DNA of 64,000 nucleotides from Acetobacter sp. (GTDB taxonomy: Bacteria > Pseudomonadota > Alphaproteobacteria > RF32 > CAG-239). The stretch is from contig JAMPED010000001.1 in the NCBI GenBank assembly GCA_023665325.1, forward strand, positions 1-64,000, read 5' to 3'. Of this stretch, positions 35,969 to 45,103 are shown one piece after another. Made by a program: the position numbers and the translations under genes. The notes beneath the pieces are model-generated. The model had not been told where the DNA came from and searched no databases. It saw only the letters and a list, made by a program, of their open reading frames with translations. How positions within the stretch are numbered: position 1 is the first letter of the stretch; the number at the start of each line of letters is the position of its first letter.

Positions 35969-37072
35969 ATGATGAAACCTAATTCTATTTTAGGGGGATA
36001 CCTGGCAAGACAAACTGTTTTGAACTTTTTTTATGTGCTAGCAGTTATATCAGCAATTATTATGATGTTTGATATGATTGAGATTTTGCGTAAAACATCG
36101 GGTCGGCACGAAGTTTCTATTGGTTTTTTGTTAGAATATGTAATTGCTAAATTGCCTGAGACAGTGGATAAGGTTGTGCCTTTTATTGTGATGGTTTCGA
36201 CGATGATAACTTTTTGGCGGTTGAGTAAAACAAACGAATTTGTTATTATTCGAGCTGCAGGGGTATCAATATGGGGTGTTTTAATGCCGGTACTGCTTGC
36301 TGTTTTTGGGATTGGTTTTTTCTGGGTTGCTATTCTTAATCCAGTATCTGCAAGGCTTTATGAATTGAAAGAGACTTTATCCTATCGATTGTCAACTGAT
36401 AACCCAAATGCTTTTTTGTTTTCTAACAAAGGATTATGGATTAGAGAAGGAAAGAATGAAAATGTGGCAATTATTAACGCGAATGGCTTGAATTTGCAAG
36501 AAGGAATGTTGTGGTTGCACGATGTTAGTATTATTGAAGTTGATGAGCGGACACAAGTGCAACGGAGAATTGAGGCTTTTGTTGCGACGTTAGAGGATGG
36601 AAATTTGAATTTGCGAGATGTTCGAATTTATAAAACTGGACAGCAAGTTGAAATGTTAAATAATATGCAGTATCCAACGGAAATGAATTTGCAGCGTATT
36701 AAGGATAATTTTGTTGACCCTGAGGCTATTTCATTTTGGAATTTACCAGATACAATAAGTTTTTATGAAACATCAGGGTTCTCTGTGCAACGACATAAAA
36801 TGAGATATTTAAGTTTGGTTGCACTGCCATTTTTATTGATGGCAATGGTTTTGGTGGCTGGTATCTTTTCACTCAAAGCAAGTCAGAGGCAGGGGGGCGT
36901 GTTGTGGATGATAATTTTTGGAATTACAACAGGGTTTACAGTTTACTTTACATCTCAGGTTATCTCTGCTTTTGGTATCAATGCGTATATTCCGATTTGG
37001 TTTGCGGTGTGGGCTCCAGCAATTGTGGTTGCATCGTTGAGTATTTCGGTATATTTGCATAAGGAAGAATAA
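35969..37072 (+). CDS. lptG: LPS export permease LptG
   Basis: This 367-residue inner-membrane subunit of the LptB2FG transporter extracts lipopolysaccharide for export. The N-terminal YLARQTVLNFFYVLAVISAIIMMFDMIEILRKT, the PFIVMVSTMITFWRLSKTNEFVIIRAAGVSIW coupling-helix region, a periplasmic beta-jellyroll domain (about 135-270) and three C-terminal helices fit the YjgP/YjgQ family, LptG side. The start is ATGATG, either codon possible. lptF, usually adjacent, is not in this window. Confidence 0.9.
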   Translation: MMKPNSILGGYLARQTVLNFFYVLAVISAIIMMFDMIEILRKTSGRHEVSIGFLLEYVIAKLPETVDKVVPFIVMVSTMITFWRLSKTNEFVIIRAAGVSIWGVLMPVLLAVFGIGFFWVAILNPVSARLYELKETLSYRLSTDNPNAFLFSNKGLWIREGKNENVAIINANGLNLQEGMLWLHDVSIIEVDERTQVQRRIEAFVATLEDGNLNLRDVRIYKTGQQVEMLNNMQYPTEMNLQRIKDNFVDPEAISFWNLPDTISFYETSGFSVQRHKMRYLSLVALPFLLMAMVLVAGIFSLKASQRQGGVLWMIIFGITTGFTVYFTSQVISAFGINAYIPIWFAVWAPAIVVASLSISVYLHKEE

Positions 37073-37073
37073 T

Positions 37074-37724
37074 TTGTGTCGGTCTTTTGGTTTTTGTTGT
37101 TTGTTGTTTTTCCTATCAGGATGCGGTGTAACTAGTTTTGCTCATATAGAGTATATAACTTTTTCAGATGTTGATGAATTGGAATTACAAGAAATAAAGA
37201 CTTTTGAACGTGAAAATATGATTCTTAAGATGATGTTTTCGAATCAAAAGCAGAAAAATGTTAGTGAAAAAAATATACTAAGTGTTGATGATATTCAGAT
37301 TGATTTTGAAGAAAAAGTATATGGTGCTGTTGGTCTTTTACCACTTCTTCCACCTCCTCCATACATTCCGGTATTTTTTAATATTTTGGGTTCTGTTTGT
37401 CCTGTTTCTTCAGATGTACATATGAGTATTAGTGTTAGTTCAAATGATGAAGAAAACATCATACTTCAAGATTATCTGAAAGTTACAGATGCATCTAAAA
37501 TTTATCTGGTTAATAAAGCTAATGCGGTGATTTTACCACGTAATATTTGGAATGATGGGTATGCTTATCAGGTTTGCTTTCCATTGAAAAAAGCAGAAGT
37601 TGATGGTGCAATATTATTTATTGATGGGATTACTGGGAAAAATGGCAAAAATATCCAAATTAAACCACATCAATTACGTTACTATAGCGACAACGGTCTT
37701 TTAATAGGCTACTGGGGAATGTAA
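37074..37724 (+). CDS. Lipoprotein of unknown function behind lptG
   Basis: This 216-residue protein appears to start with TTG at 37074, one base after the lptG stop, with AAGGAAG upstream. The N-terminus (CRSFGFCCLLFFLSGC) is a lipoprotein signal with lipobox L-S-G-C. The mature region is mixed and includes a run of prolines (LLPLLPPPPYIPVF). No known domain is seen. Tight coupling to lptG suggests a role in the envelope, but this is inference. It is convergent with ybgC, whose stop is adjacent. Confidence 0.6.
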   Translation: MCRSFGFCCLLFFLSGCGVTSFAHIEYITFSDVDELELQEIKTFERENMILKMMFSNQKQKNVSEKNILSVDDIQIDFEEKVYGAVGLLPLLPPPPYIPVFFNILGSVCPVSSDVHMSISVSSNDEENIILQDYLKVTDASKIYLVNKANAVILPRNIWNDGYAYQVCFPLKKAEVDGAILFIDGITGKNGKNIQIKPHQLRYYSDNGLLIGYWGM

Positions 37725-38162
37725 TTATTGCAGTAGAGATAAAATTTCGGTAGGAATTTTGGTGGGACGCATTGTTGGTAAACTTAAAAAAACAAGGGTG
37801 ATTTCTATTTCTGATAAAACAATATCATTACGATAAAGTTTTTGTTCCATTTTTAGTGAAACGCCTTTGATATCTGTTACTTTGCAGGTAATGTTGAGCG
37901 CATCATCTAGTTTAGCAGGAGATTTGTAGCTGATATGACAATCACGAACGACAAATCCTATGCCTTTATTTTTAAGCATATCATCTTGGTTAATTCCGAA
38001 ATGGCGAAGAAATTCGGTACGGGCGCGTTCAGCATATTTTAGGTAGTTTGCATAGTAAACAATGCCACCTGCATCAGTGTCTTCGTAGTAGATACGAACA
38101 GGAAAAGAGAATGTTTTATCTTCAAATAAAGTGCCGGTAATAGTTTTTGTTTCATATGTCAT
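37725..38162 (-). CDS. ybgC: Tol-Pal system-associated acyl-CoA thioesterase
   Basis: This 145-residue hot-dog fold thioesterase has the YbgC motif YYEDTDAGGIVYYANYLKYAERARTEFLRHFG, including the catalytic Asp in DTDAGG. It hydrolyses short-chain acyl-CoA or acyl-ACP at the inner membrane, and genes of this family normally begin the tol-pal operon. Here it follows ruvB by two bases; ruvAB-ybgC-tol is a common alphaproteobacterial order, although tolQ is absent at the next position. Confidence 0.92.
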   Translation of the reverse strand: MTYETKTITGTLFEDKTFSFPVRIYYEDTDAGGIVYYANYLKYAERARTEFLRHFGINQDDMLKNKGIGFVVRDCHISYKSPAKLDDALNITCKVTDIKGVSLKMEQKLYRNDIVLSEIEITLVFLSLPTMRPTKIPTEILSLLQ

Positions 38163-38164
38163 AT

Positions 38165-39220
38165 TTAAAATCCTAAATCATCTATAAAACTAAATTGATT
38201 GTTGTTTTTGAATTTGCTAATGCCAAGGTATTTACATCCTTGTTCGGAAAGAACTCGTCCGCGTGGTGTGCGTTGTAAAAAACCAAGTTTTAGCAGATAT
38301 GGTTCAATAACTTCTTCGATGGTATCTCGTTCTTCGGAGAGAGCTGCTGCTAAAGTATCTGCACCAACGGGACCGCCACCATAATTTTTTGCGATGCAAT
38401 TTAGATATCTACGGTCAAATTCATCAAGTCCATAAGCGTCTACATCTAAAAGGCGTAAGGCTTTATCTGCAATTTCAGAATCAATTTCTATATTACCAGC
38501 AACAGCTCCAAAATCACGAACACGTTTAAGTAAACGTCCAGCAATACGAGGTGTTCCGCGAGAGCGTTTAGCGACTTCCATTGCACCATCTGTAGAGATG
38601 GGCATATTGAGAAGATGAGCCCCTCTTAAAACGATTTTTTGTAAGTCTTCGTGATTATAAAAATCCATTCTTAACGGAATGCCGAAACGTTCACGTAATG
38701 GGGTGGAAACTAGACCTGAACGAGTGGTGGCACCAACAAGGGTGAATGGTTGAAGATCAATCTTTACAGAACGAGCTGACGGACCTTCACCTATGATGAT
38801 GTCTAGTTGAAAATCTTCCATTGCAGAATATAAAACCTCTTCAATAGCTGGGTTAAGGCGGTGAATTTCATCAATAAATAAAACGTCACGAGCTTCAAGA
38901 TTAGTTAAAATTGCAGCTAAATCTCCTGAACGAGTTATCATTGGAGCGGAAGTTGCTTTGAAGCCTACCCCAAGTTCTTTGGATATGATGTTCGATAAGG
39001 TCGTTTTTCCTAATCCCGGAGGACCATACAACAAAACGTGATCAAGTACTTCATTGCGACTTTTAGCAGATTGAATAAATACTTTTAAGTTCTGGCAGAC
39101 TTTATCTTGTCCAACGAATTCATCTAATGTTGATGGACGGAGGTTGATTGTTGTTGGAGAATTTGCTTCATCGGTTGAGAGTTTTTGTGCACTAACAATA
39201 CGTTCTTTATCTTCAGACAT
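38165..39220 (-). CDS. ruvB: Holliday junction helicase RuvB
   Basis: This 351-residue AAA+ motor drives branch migration. Walker A is [16 protein letters not shown], Walker [13 protein letters not shown], with sensor 1 VGATTRSG, the arginine finger region PLRERFG, and the C-terminal winged helix with [17 protein letters not shown]. The N-terminus is [14 protein letters not shown]. It lies nine bases after ruvA on the same strand. Confidence 0.97.
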   Translation of the reverse strand: MSEDKERIVSAQKLSTDEANSPTTINLRPSTLDEFVGQDKVCQNLKVFIQSAKSRNEVLDHVLLYGPPGLGKTTLSNIISKELGVGFKATSAPMITRSGDLAAILTNLEARDVLFIDEIHRLNPAIEEVLYSAMEDFQLDIIIGEGPSARSVKIDLQPFTLVGATTRSGLVSTPLRERFGIPLRMDFYNHEDLQKIVLRGAHLLNMPISTDGAMEVAKRSRGTPRIAGRLLKRVRDFGAVAGNIEIDSEIADKALRLLDVDAYGLDEFDRRYLNCIAKNYGGGPVGADTLAAALSEERDTIEEVIEPYLLKLGFLQRTPRGRVLSEQGCKYLGISKFKNNNQFSFIDDLGF

Positions 39221-39229
39221 TTGTTTCTC

Positions 39230-39889
39230 CTATTGGTTAAATTCTTTAAGTGCCAAACGAATAAGAGTACCAATGTTTGCATCTGGATTATTCATACAGA
39301 CCTCGGCGGCAACTTTATATGCATCTATTTTGGTGTATCCCAGATTAGTCAGAGCTGAAGTGACATCTTCTGTTTTGGTGTAGGTGATATCAGATTCTGT
39401 TTGTGGAGGAGTTTTTTCTTGGGGGGATTTTTCAATGATGGATTCTTTGGGATCATTTAGATCTGTGGTGGACATATACTCTAAAGGAATAGTTACAATT
39501 TTATCTTTTAATTCGGTTACTAAGCGGGCTGCTAGTTTGGGACCAACACCAGCAGCGCGAAGAAAAGAACTTTTATCCTGTGCGGAGACGGCTTGAGCAA
39601 GTTGTAAAGGGGAGAGAGCACTTAAAATATTTAAACAAACTTTTCCGCCAACCCCTTGAATTTTGGTAAGCGTGTTAAACCATTCTTTTTCCCAAGCTGT
39701 TTGAAAACCAAAAAGGGTGAAGCTATCTTCTTTGATGACTGTTTCAATAAGTAAAATAGCGGGCTCGCCTTGTTTAAGTTTTGAAAGTGATCGTGATGAC
39801 ATATTAACTAGGTAGCCGACGCCATTAACATCAATAATGCAGCAGTCTTCGCCGATGTTATCAATTATTCCTTTTAATTTTGCTATCAT
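39230..39889 (-). CDS. ruvA: Holliday junction DNA helicase subunit RuvA
   Basis: This 219-residue junction-binding protein has an N-terminal OB fold (MIAKLKGIIDNIGEDCCIIDVNGVGYLV), a helix-hairpin-helix pair (LTKIQGVGGKVCLNILSAL, LRAAGVGPKLAARLVTELKDK) and a C-terminal UBA-like domain that touches RuvB (DVTSALTNLGYTKIDAYKVAAEV). The acidic pin and linker (about 140-165) are longer and more charged than usual. First gene of the ruvAB-ybgC unit. ruvC is not adjacent but is found at 46788. Confidence 0.95.
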   Translation of the reverse strand: MIAKLKGIIDNIGEDCCIIDVNGVGYLVNMSSRSLSKLKQGEPAILLIETVIKEDSFTLFGFQTAWEKEWFNTLTKIQGVGGKVCLNILSALSPLQLAQAVSAQDKSSFLRAAGVGPKLAARLVTELKDKIVTIPLEYMSTTDLNDPKESIIEKSPQEKTPPQTESDITYTKTEDVTSALTNLGYTKIDAYKVAAEVCMNNPDANIGTLIRLALKEFNQ

Positions 39890-40029
39890 TTGTTTATTTC
39901 CCAGATGTTTATGTTATATTGTAGCTTGTTAAATTTATCGCTTCAAGAGTTTTTTTCCAAAGCCCCCTTTTTTTGATTATTTTAAAGGTTATATCCGAAT
40001 GGTATTTAATATAAACTTAGGGTATAGAG

Positions 40030-41163
40030 ATGAGAAATAAAAAGTTTTTTTTATGGGTTTGGTGTTTTTTTATGATGATTGGAAATGCGTATGCAGAAAG
40101 TTATCAAGATTTTAAAAATTTTTTGAATAAAGAATATGGATTTGATTATAATTTTGATGTTTCAGTTTTAGAACAACGTTCTAGTCCAAATGGAAAACAT
40201 AATGCTGTGCAGACTTATTTGTATCCATCGTTTATGTGGACAACGTTTAATAATGAATATGGGATTGGATCTTTAAATTTTGCATATACAGTTATTCGAT
40301 ATGGGAATCATAATGGGGGTGATTTGACTAATAATTCAGGCTTTGTTACACCGATAAATGATTATACCAGTAATGAAAATGAATTTTCAGAATTGTATTA
40401 TACTTATCAGCTTGGAGGGAAATGGAACTGGTTGACGTTGGGATTAGGACAATTTCCAATATATAATTTTGATGGTACAGCATATAATGCTAATCAGCAG
40501 GTTAATTTTTTGAATGATGCATTGGCACAAAATGCATCAGCGTCTTATACTCAGGCAGGATTAGGAATTTATGCGCAAATTACACCTAATGATGAGTGGT
40601 CGGTTGCTTTTGGTGGGCAAGATGGAACAAATATTGATGCGACTAGTATTAGATTTAATCATTTAGATGAGGAGCATTATACTACATTTGGTTATATTGC
40701 CTATACTCCGTCATTTAAAAATATTGGGGATGCAGAGATTTCTCTACTGGTTTATAATCAACCAGGAGTACACGAACAACCAGAAACGACAAATGGTTGG
40801 TCCTTAAATTTATCACAAAATGTGGGAGAGAAATATAGTTTTTTTGCTCGTTTGAATGAAGTGAGCGGTGATGTAGAAAGTATTAGACAATCTTGGGTTT
40901 TGGGTGGTGTTTATAAGAATCCGTTAAATAGAAATCCTTTAGATCAAATTGGTTTGGCTTATGCATATAATAAAATTGATGAAAAAGCAGTTGGACAATC
41001 CTTGAAACATAAATCTGAGCAGATTATTGAAGCGTATTGGGCTTGGGGGCTTGGGGATATGTTAACAATAACTCCGGATGTTCAACTATATATCAATCCT
41101 GCATTAAATCAAAAATCAGATTATGGTATTGCGACTAGTTTGCGTGCAACGGTGTTTTTTTAG
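40030..41163 (+). CDS. OprB-like carbohydrate-selective porin
   Basis: This 377-residue outer-membrane protein has a signal peptide (MRNKKFFLWVWCFFMMIGNAYA). About 16 amphipathic strands and a C-terminal TSLRATVFF with terminal Phe follow. Blocks such as YTYQLGGKWNWLTLGLGQFPIYNFDGTAYNANQQVNF and QIIEAYWAWGLGDMLTITPDVQLYINPALNQKSD match the OprB family. These porins let sugars across the outer membrane; the substrate is unknown. Monocistronic, with a terminator at 41192. Confidence 0.85.
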   Translation: MRNKKFFLWVWCFFMMIGNAYAESYQDFKNFLNKEYGFDYNFDVSVLEQRSSPNGKHNAVQTYLYPSFMWTTFNNEYGIGSLNFAYTVIRYGNHNGGDLTNNSGFVTPINDYTSNENEFSELYYTYQLGGKWNWLTLGLGQFPIYNFDGTAYNANQQVNFLNDALAQNASASYTQAGLGIYAQITPNDEWSVAFGGQDGTNIDATSIRFNHLDEEHYTTFGYIAYTPSFKNIGDAEISLLVYNQPGVHEQPETTNGWSLNLSQNVGEKYSFFARLNEVSGDVESIRQSWVLGGVYKNPLNRNPLDQIGLAYAYNKIDEKAVGQSLKHKSEQIIEAYWAWGLGDMLTITPDVQLYINPALNQKSDYGIATSLRATVFF

Positions 41164-41191
41164 TATAATAAATATGTTAAACTGTTTATTC

Positions 41192-41220
41192 AGGAGCGAT
41201 GTCGCTCCTTTTTATTTTTT
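41192..41220 (+). terminator. Intrinsic terminator after the porin gene
   Basis: AGGAGC (41192-41197) pairs with GCTCCT (41204-41209) and is followed by a long T-rich run. Just after it, 41222-41246 holds an imperfect tandem of a 13-mer like that at 30701. The remainder of 41221-41386 is AT-rich with no gene visible. Confidence 0.85.
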
Positions 41221-41386
41221 TAAATACATCGTTTAAATACAATGTTAAAAGTAAAAAAATCTATATACATTCGATGGGATTATTTTCTTTGTGTATTAGT
41301 GTATTTTTCTGATGTGTCTTGAATAAAAATAATATATTTTCAAAGAAATGAAAAGTTCTTAATATATCTAGGAGAAAATATTAAAG

Positions 41387-41917
41387 ATGCGTAAGTTTTT
41401 TTTGCTGTTGCTTATTTTTACAATTTCAGCTTGTCAACCCAAGCAGGTGATTGTTCCTGCTGTTGTACATAATGTCAACACAACACAGGAGATTGTTGTA
41501 GAAAAAGCACATCTTCCGATTATTGGAGAAGTTGAGCCGATTTATTTTTTGCCGATGAAATCTCCTTTTTCGGCAAGAATTGATACAGGGGCGACAACAT
41601 CTTCATTGGATTGTCAAGATGTGAGTTATTTTGAACGTGATGGTGAAAAATGGGTGAGTTTTAAGCTTAAAAATCGTAAAAGTGGGGAAGAACATCTTTT
41701 TGAAAAGAAAATTGAACGGACTTTTAGAGTTAAACGAGTGGGAGAAGATGAGAATAGAAAAGCTATAAAGATGGACGTTAAAATGGGGGGAGAAGTCTTT
41801 AGCGCAGTGTTCTCTATTGCGGATAGAACAAACTTTGATTATCAAGGATTGATTGGACGGAATATTTTAACAGGAAGATTTATTGTTGATACATCAACAT
41901 CATATACGCTAAATTAA
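41387..41917 (+). CDS. Retropepsin-like lipoprotein (ATP-dependent zinc protease family, PF05618-type)
   Basis: This 176-residue lipoprotein has a signal with lipobox I-S-A-C (Cys16). Its core has the aspartic-protease-like SARIDTGATTSSLDC, with Asp66-Thr-Gly, and the C-terminal YQGLIGRNILTGRFIVDTS. The family is called ATP-dependent zinc protease in databases but looks like a single-domain retropepsin. It is the first gene of a three-gene module with an inactive transglutaminase/7-helix protein and an ATP-grasp ligase, an association known from comparative studies of ATP-grasp amidoligases. Substrate unknown; it presumably acts at the envelope. Confidence 0.85.
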   Translation: MRKFFLLLLIFTISACQPKQVIVPAVVHNVNTTQEIVVEKAHLPIIGEVEPIYFLPMKSPFSARIDTGATTSSLDCQDVSYFERDGEKWVSFKLKNRKSGEEHLFEKKIERTFRVKRVGEDENRKAIKMDVKMGGEVFSAVFSIADRTNFDYQGLIGRNILTGRFIVDTSTSYTLN

Positions 41918-41928
41918 GTGAGGGAACT

Positions 41929-43482
41929 ATGAAATTGCATTTGTCGTCTTTTTTTACTGTACGCAAGGTATTAAGTTTGTTGCTATTGCTATCTATTTTG
42001 TATGCGTGGTATAGTATTTATTATAAAATTAAATATTGGGGATTTACTTTTACTCCTAAGCAGATTACGGATGTGTGGACAATTGATGCGAAGATAAGTT
42101 TTGACGCTGTTGGGGAAGACGTAGATGTGATGCTCACTGTTCCTAGTAATAGTGATAGTTTTAAAATTTTAAGTGAAGAAATTGTGGCAAATGGGTATGA
42201 GGTTGTTGATGATAACCAGAATAATCGTATATCTTTTAAAGGAAAAAACAAAAAAGGTAAGCAAAATTTGTATTATCGTTTAAGTATTTATGATGATGCG
42301 AAAAATAGTAAACTTAGTCAACAAGAACCAGCTAAAGTTGAAAGACCTATTTTATCTGAAGAAGAAAATATCCAGATGAGCAGGATTTGGGAATTGGCTG
42401 ATTTACAGGATGGTGATAAGGTCCAGAAGATTATTGCGACAGTTAATCAGGAAATGGCCAGTCCGACAATGAGTTTGGTTTTACCTCTTAATCATACATC
42501 TAAAGAATTTGCAGAAAGAATTATGCAAATTTTAGCATATAAGCGTATTCCGTCACGTATTGTGCGGGCGATTAAATTGGAAGAGGGTAAAAAAACGGAA
42601 AAACCAGGAATAATGCTTGAAGCTTATCTTAATAATAAGTGGACTTTATATGATTTGGATACAACCCAGATAGGACTACCGAAGAACTGGATTGTTTTTC
42701 AGCGTGGGGGTGTTTCGCTGTTAGATGTCCGTGGTGGGGAAGATTCTAAAGTTATGTTTTCCGTGTTGAAATCTGTATCGACACCGATGAAAATGGCAGA
42801 GTATCGTGCTAAGGCTAATAGTGAATTTATGCCCTATCAATATTCTATTTATGCGTTACCTTTGTTAGAACAGAATACATTGAAGTGGTTGATGATTTTT
42901 CCATTGGCAATTTTGGTTGTGGTCATTATGCGTAATGTTATTGGTGTGACAACTATGGGGACATTTACTCCTATGTTACTTGCAATGTCATTGGTAAAGA
43001 CTGGTTTTGTTTCAGGGTTAGTTTGTTTTTCGGTTATGATTGTTTTGGGGCTTTTAATGCGGGCATTAGTTGCAAAGCTTAATTTATTGCTTGTGCCGAG
43101 AATTTCGTTTGTTGTTATTTTTGTAATATTACTTATTCAAGTGTTAACGGTTGTTGGTTATCGGATGAATTATAGTATTGTCAGCTCAGCTATCTTTTTT
43201 CCGATTATTATTACTGCGTGGATTATTGAACGCGCGTCAATTACTTGGGAAGAAGAAGGGGCAAGGAATACGGTTAAAGAAATCTTCTTTACCTTGCTAA
43301 CTGCGATTGTTACGTATTTTGTGATTAGCAATGAATATGTGCGGCATATTATGTTTGCGTTTAATGAACTGAATTTGGTTATTATGTTTATTGTAATGTT
43401 GCTTGGCACATATACAGGATATCGTTTAACAGAGTTAACGCGTTTTGCTCCGCTTATCCATAAGGATGAAATAAATGTTTGA
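41929..43482 (+). CDS. Inactive transglutaminase fused to seven transmembrane helices
   Basis: This 517-residue inner-membrane protein has one N-terminal helix (about 10-32), a periplasmic domain of about 280 residues resembling a transglutaminase fold (region LVLPLNHTSKEFAERIMQILAYKRIPSRIVRAIKLEEG, WTLYDLDT), and a C-terminal block of about seven helices (from WLMIFPLAILVVVIMRNVIGVTTMGTFTPMLLAMSL). This matches the Pfam pair Transglut_i_TM and 7TM_transglut. The 3' end overlaps the next gene by 8 bases. In the module it probably presents a substrate or peptide to the protease and ligase partners; this is inference. Confidence 0.88.
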   Translation: MKLHLSSFFTVRKVLSLLLLLSILYAWYSIYYKIKYWGFTFTPKQITDVWTIDAKISFDAVGEDVDVMLTVPSNSDSFKILSEEIVANGYEVVDDNQNNRISFKGKNKKGKQNLYYRLSIYDDAKNSKLSQQEPAKVERPILSEEENIQMSRIWELADLQDGDKVQKIIATVNQEMASPTMSLVLPLNHTSKEFAERIMQILAYKRIPSRIVRAIKLEEGKKTEKPGIMLEAYLNNKWTLYDLDTTQIGLPKNWIVFQRGGVSLLDVRGGEDSKVMFSVLKSVSTPMKMAEYRAKANSEFMPYQYSIYALPLLEQNTLKWLMIFPLAILVVVIMRNVIGVTTMGTFTPMLLAMSLVKTGFVSGLVCFSVMIVLGLLMRALVAKLNLLLVPRISFVVIFVILLIQVLTVVGYRMNYSIVSSAIFFPIIITAWIIERASITWEEEGARNTVKEIFFTLLTAIVTYFVISNEYVRHIMFAFNELNLVIMFIVMLLGTYTGYRLTELTRFAPLIHKDEINV

Positions 43483-44422
43483 ATGGTTAAAAACAGCTAG
43501 GGCGCTCAAAGCTTGTGGGGTGTTGGGGATGAATGACCGTAATTATTCGGTTATTGCTAAGTGTAATAAACGTTCGCTTTATACTTTGGTAGATGATAAG
43601 GTTAAAACAAAGAAATTAGCGAATAGTATTAACATCAACACACCTAAGATGATAGGGATTATTGAGCATCAATATCAGGTTAAAAACATCTTAGAAATTG
43701 TAAAAGGATATGAAACTTTTGTGATTAAGCCGGCGCACGGTAGTGGTGGTAAAGGTGTTTTAGTGATTAAAAAATATGATGGTGAAAAATTTTATAGTGC
43801 CTCTGGAGATATTTTAAGTTATCAAGATGTTTATCAGCATATTTCAAATACATTGAGTGGGTTGTTTAGTTTGGGTGGAAGATACGATGTTGCGTTAATT
43901 GAGGAAGCTGTTAATTTTAGTGATGTTTTTAAAAATTTTAGTTATCACGGTGTACCGGATGTACGAGTGATTGTTTATAAAGGTTATCCGGCAATGGTGA
44001 TGATGAGGTTAGCAACGAAAGAATCGGGCGGTAGAGCGAATCTGCATCAAGGTGCTGTGGGGGTGGGATTAGATGTGCAGACGGGATGCACACTTAATGC
44101 TGTTATGCATAATAAGCCAATTGTGTTTCATCCTGATACAGGAGCAAATTTGATGGATTTGAAGGTTCCCTTTTGGAGGGAGCATTTGACTATTGGTGCA
44201 TTAGCATACGATATGACAGGGCTTGGATATTTGGGGGCAGATATTGTGTTGGATAAAAATCGTGGTCCGATGATGTTAGAAGTTAATGCACGTCCGGGGC
44301 TTGCTATTCAGATTGCAAATGGACGAGGTCTTAAGAAACACTTGAAAGAGATTGATGACACTTTTCCGACGGGATTATCTGCACAAGAACGGGTTAATTT
44401 TGTCTTGAATAACGGAAAATAA
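43475..44422 (+). CDS. ATP-grasp ligase of the RimK/sugar-transfer-associated type
   Basis: This 315-residue cytoplasmic ATP-grasp enzyme has the nucleotide-binding FVIKPAHGSGGKGVLVI, DVRVIVYKGYPAMVMMRLAT, and metal-binding MMLEVNARPGLAIQIANGRGL. Databases label such proteins alpha-L-glutamate ligase-like. It should join an amino acid or peptide to an acceptor with ATP hydrolysis. It overlaps the 7-helix protein gene, which ties it to the module at 41387-44422. The substrate is not known for the family as far as I am aware. Confidence 0.88.
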   Translation: MFEWLKTARALKACGVLGMNDRNYSVIAKCNKRSLYTLVDDKVKTKKLANSININTPKMIGIIEHQYQVKNILEIVKGYETFVIKPAHGSGGKGVLVIKKYDGEKFYSASGDILSYQDVYQHISNTLSGLFSLGGRYDVALIEEAVNFSDVFKNFSYHGVPDVRVIVYKGYPAMVMMRLATKESGGRANLHQGAVGVGLDVQTGCTLNAVMHNKPIVFHPDTGANLMDLKVPFWREHLTIGALAYDMTGLGYLGADIVLDKNRGPMMLEVNARPGLAIQIANGRGLKKHLKEIDDTFPTGLSAQERVNFVLNNGK

Positions 44423-44464
44423 AACCCTAAATAAAGTGTAAACAGATTTTTTAAGGAGTTTACA

Positions 44465-45070
44465 ATGGTTAATGTATTAGAAAAGAGCGAAACTAAAAGT
44501 TTAGGCAAGAGTGAAACTAAAAATCTTGTGGCTGAAGAAAAAAAACAACTGGGTGTTAGCGAATCGAGAGGTAAGAAAATGAAACATTCATATAATGTGG
44601 CAGATGTAGAAAATGCATTAGTGATGAAGTTGAAAGATGGTGAAGTTGTGATTGAAATGTATCCGGAAGATGCGCCAAACCACGTGGCGCGAATTAAAGA
44701 GCTTGTTCGCACAGGGTTTTATAATGGATTAAAATTTCATCGCGTAATTGAGGGCTTTATGGCTCAGACTGGCTGTCCGCTGGGAACAGGAACTGGAGGT
44801 AGTGGTAAAAAACTAAAAGCTGAGTTTAATAAGATTCCGCATACAAGAGGAATTGTTTCTATGGCACGAGCAATGCATCCAGATTCAGCAGATAGCCAAT
44901 TTTTTATTTGCTATGATGATTGTCCTCATCTTGATGGGCAATATACAGTTTGGGGCAAAGTTGTATCTGGTATGGAGTTTGTTGATAATATTCGTAAAGG
45001 CGGTGGTTATAATGGTATGGTTAGCCAGCCAGATGAAATTATCAGTATGCAGGTGATTGCAGATTTATAA
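44465..45070 (+). CDS. Cyclophilin-type peptidyl-prolyl isomerase with repeat-containing N-terminal extension
   Basis: This 201-residue protein has a cyclophilin domain at about 40-200: EMYPEDAPNHVARIKELVRTGFYNGLKFHRVIEGFMAQTGCPLGTGTGGSG, SMARAMHPDSADSQFFICYDD, LDGQYTVWGKVVSGMEFVDNI. The first 38 residues are an extra charged tail with a repeated KSETK element and no signal peptide. AGGAG precedes the ATG at 44465, so the tail is probably translated, although MKHSYN at 44579-44581 would give a standard-length cyclophilin. It lies 42 bases behind the ATP-grasp gene. Confidence 0.9.
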   Translation: MVNVLEKSETKSLGKSETKNLVAEEKKQLGVSESRGKKMKHSYNVADVENALVMKLKDGEVVIEMYPEDAPNHVARIKELVRTGFYNGLKFHRVIEGFMAQTGCPLGTGTGGSGKKLKAEFNKIPHTRGIVSMARAMHPDSADSQFFICYDDCPHLDGQYTVWGKVVSGMEFVDNIRKGGGYNGMVSQPDEIISMQVIADL

Positions 45071-45081
45071 GAAAAAGAAGG

Positions 45082-45103
45082 GGGAGTTAGCGCTCCCTTT
45101 TTT
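45082..45103. terminator. Bidirectional intrinsic terminator
   Basis: GGGAGT (45082-45087) pairs with GCTCCC (45092-45097), followed by T and preceded by A-rich sequence. It lies between the cyclophilin gene and the convergent gene at 45087. Confidence 0.8.
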
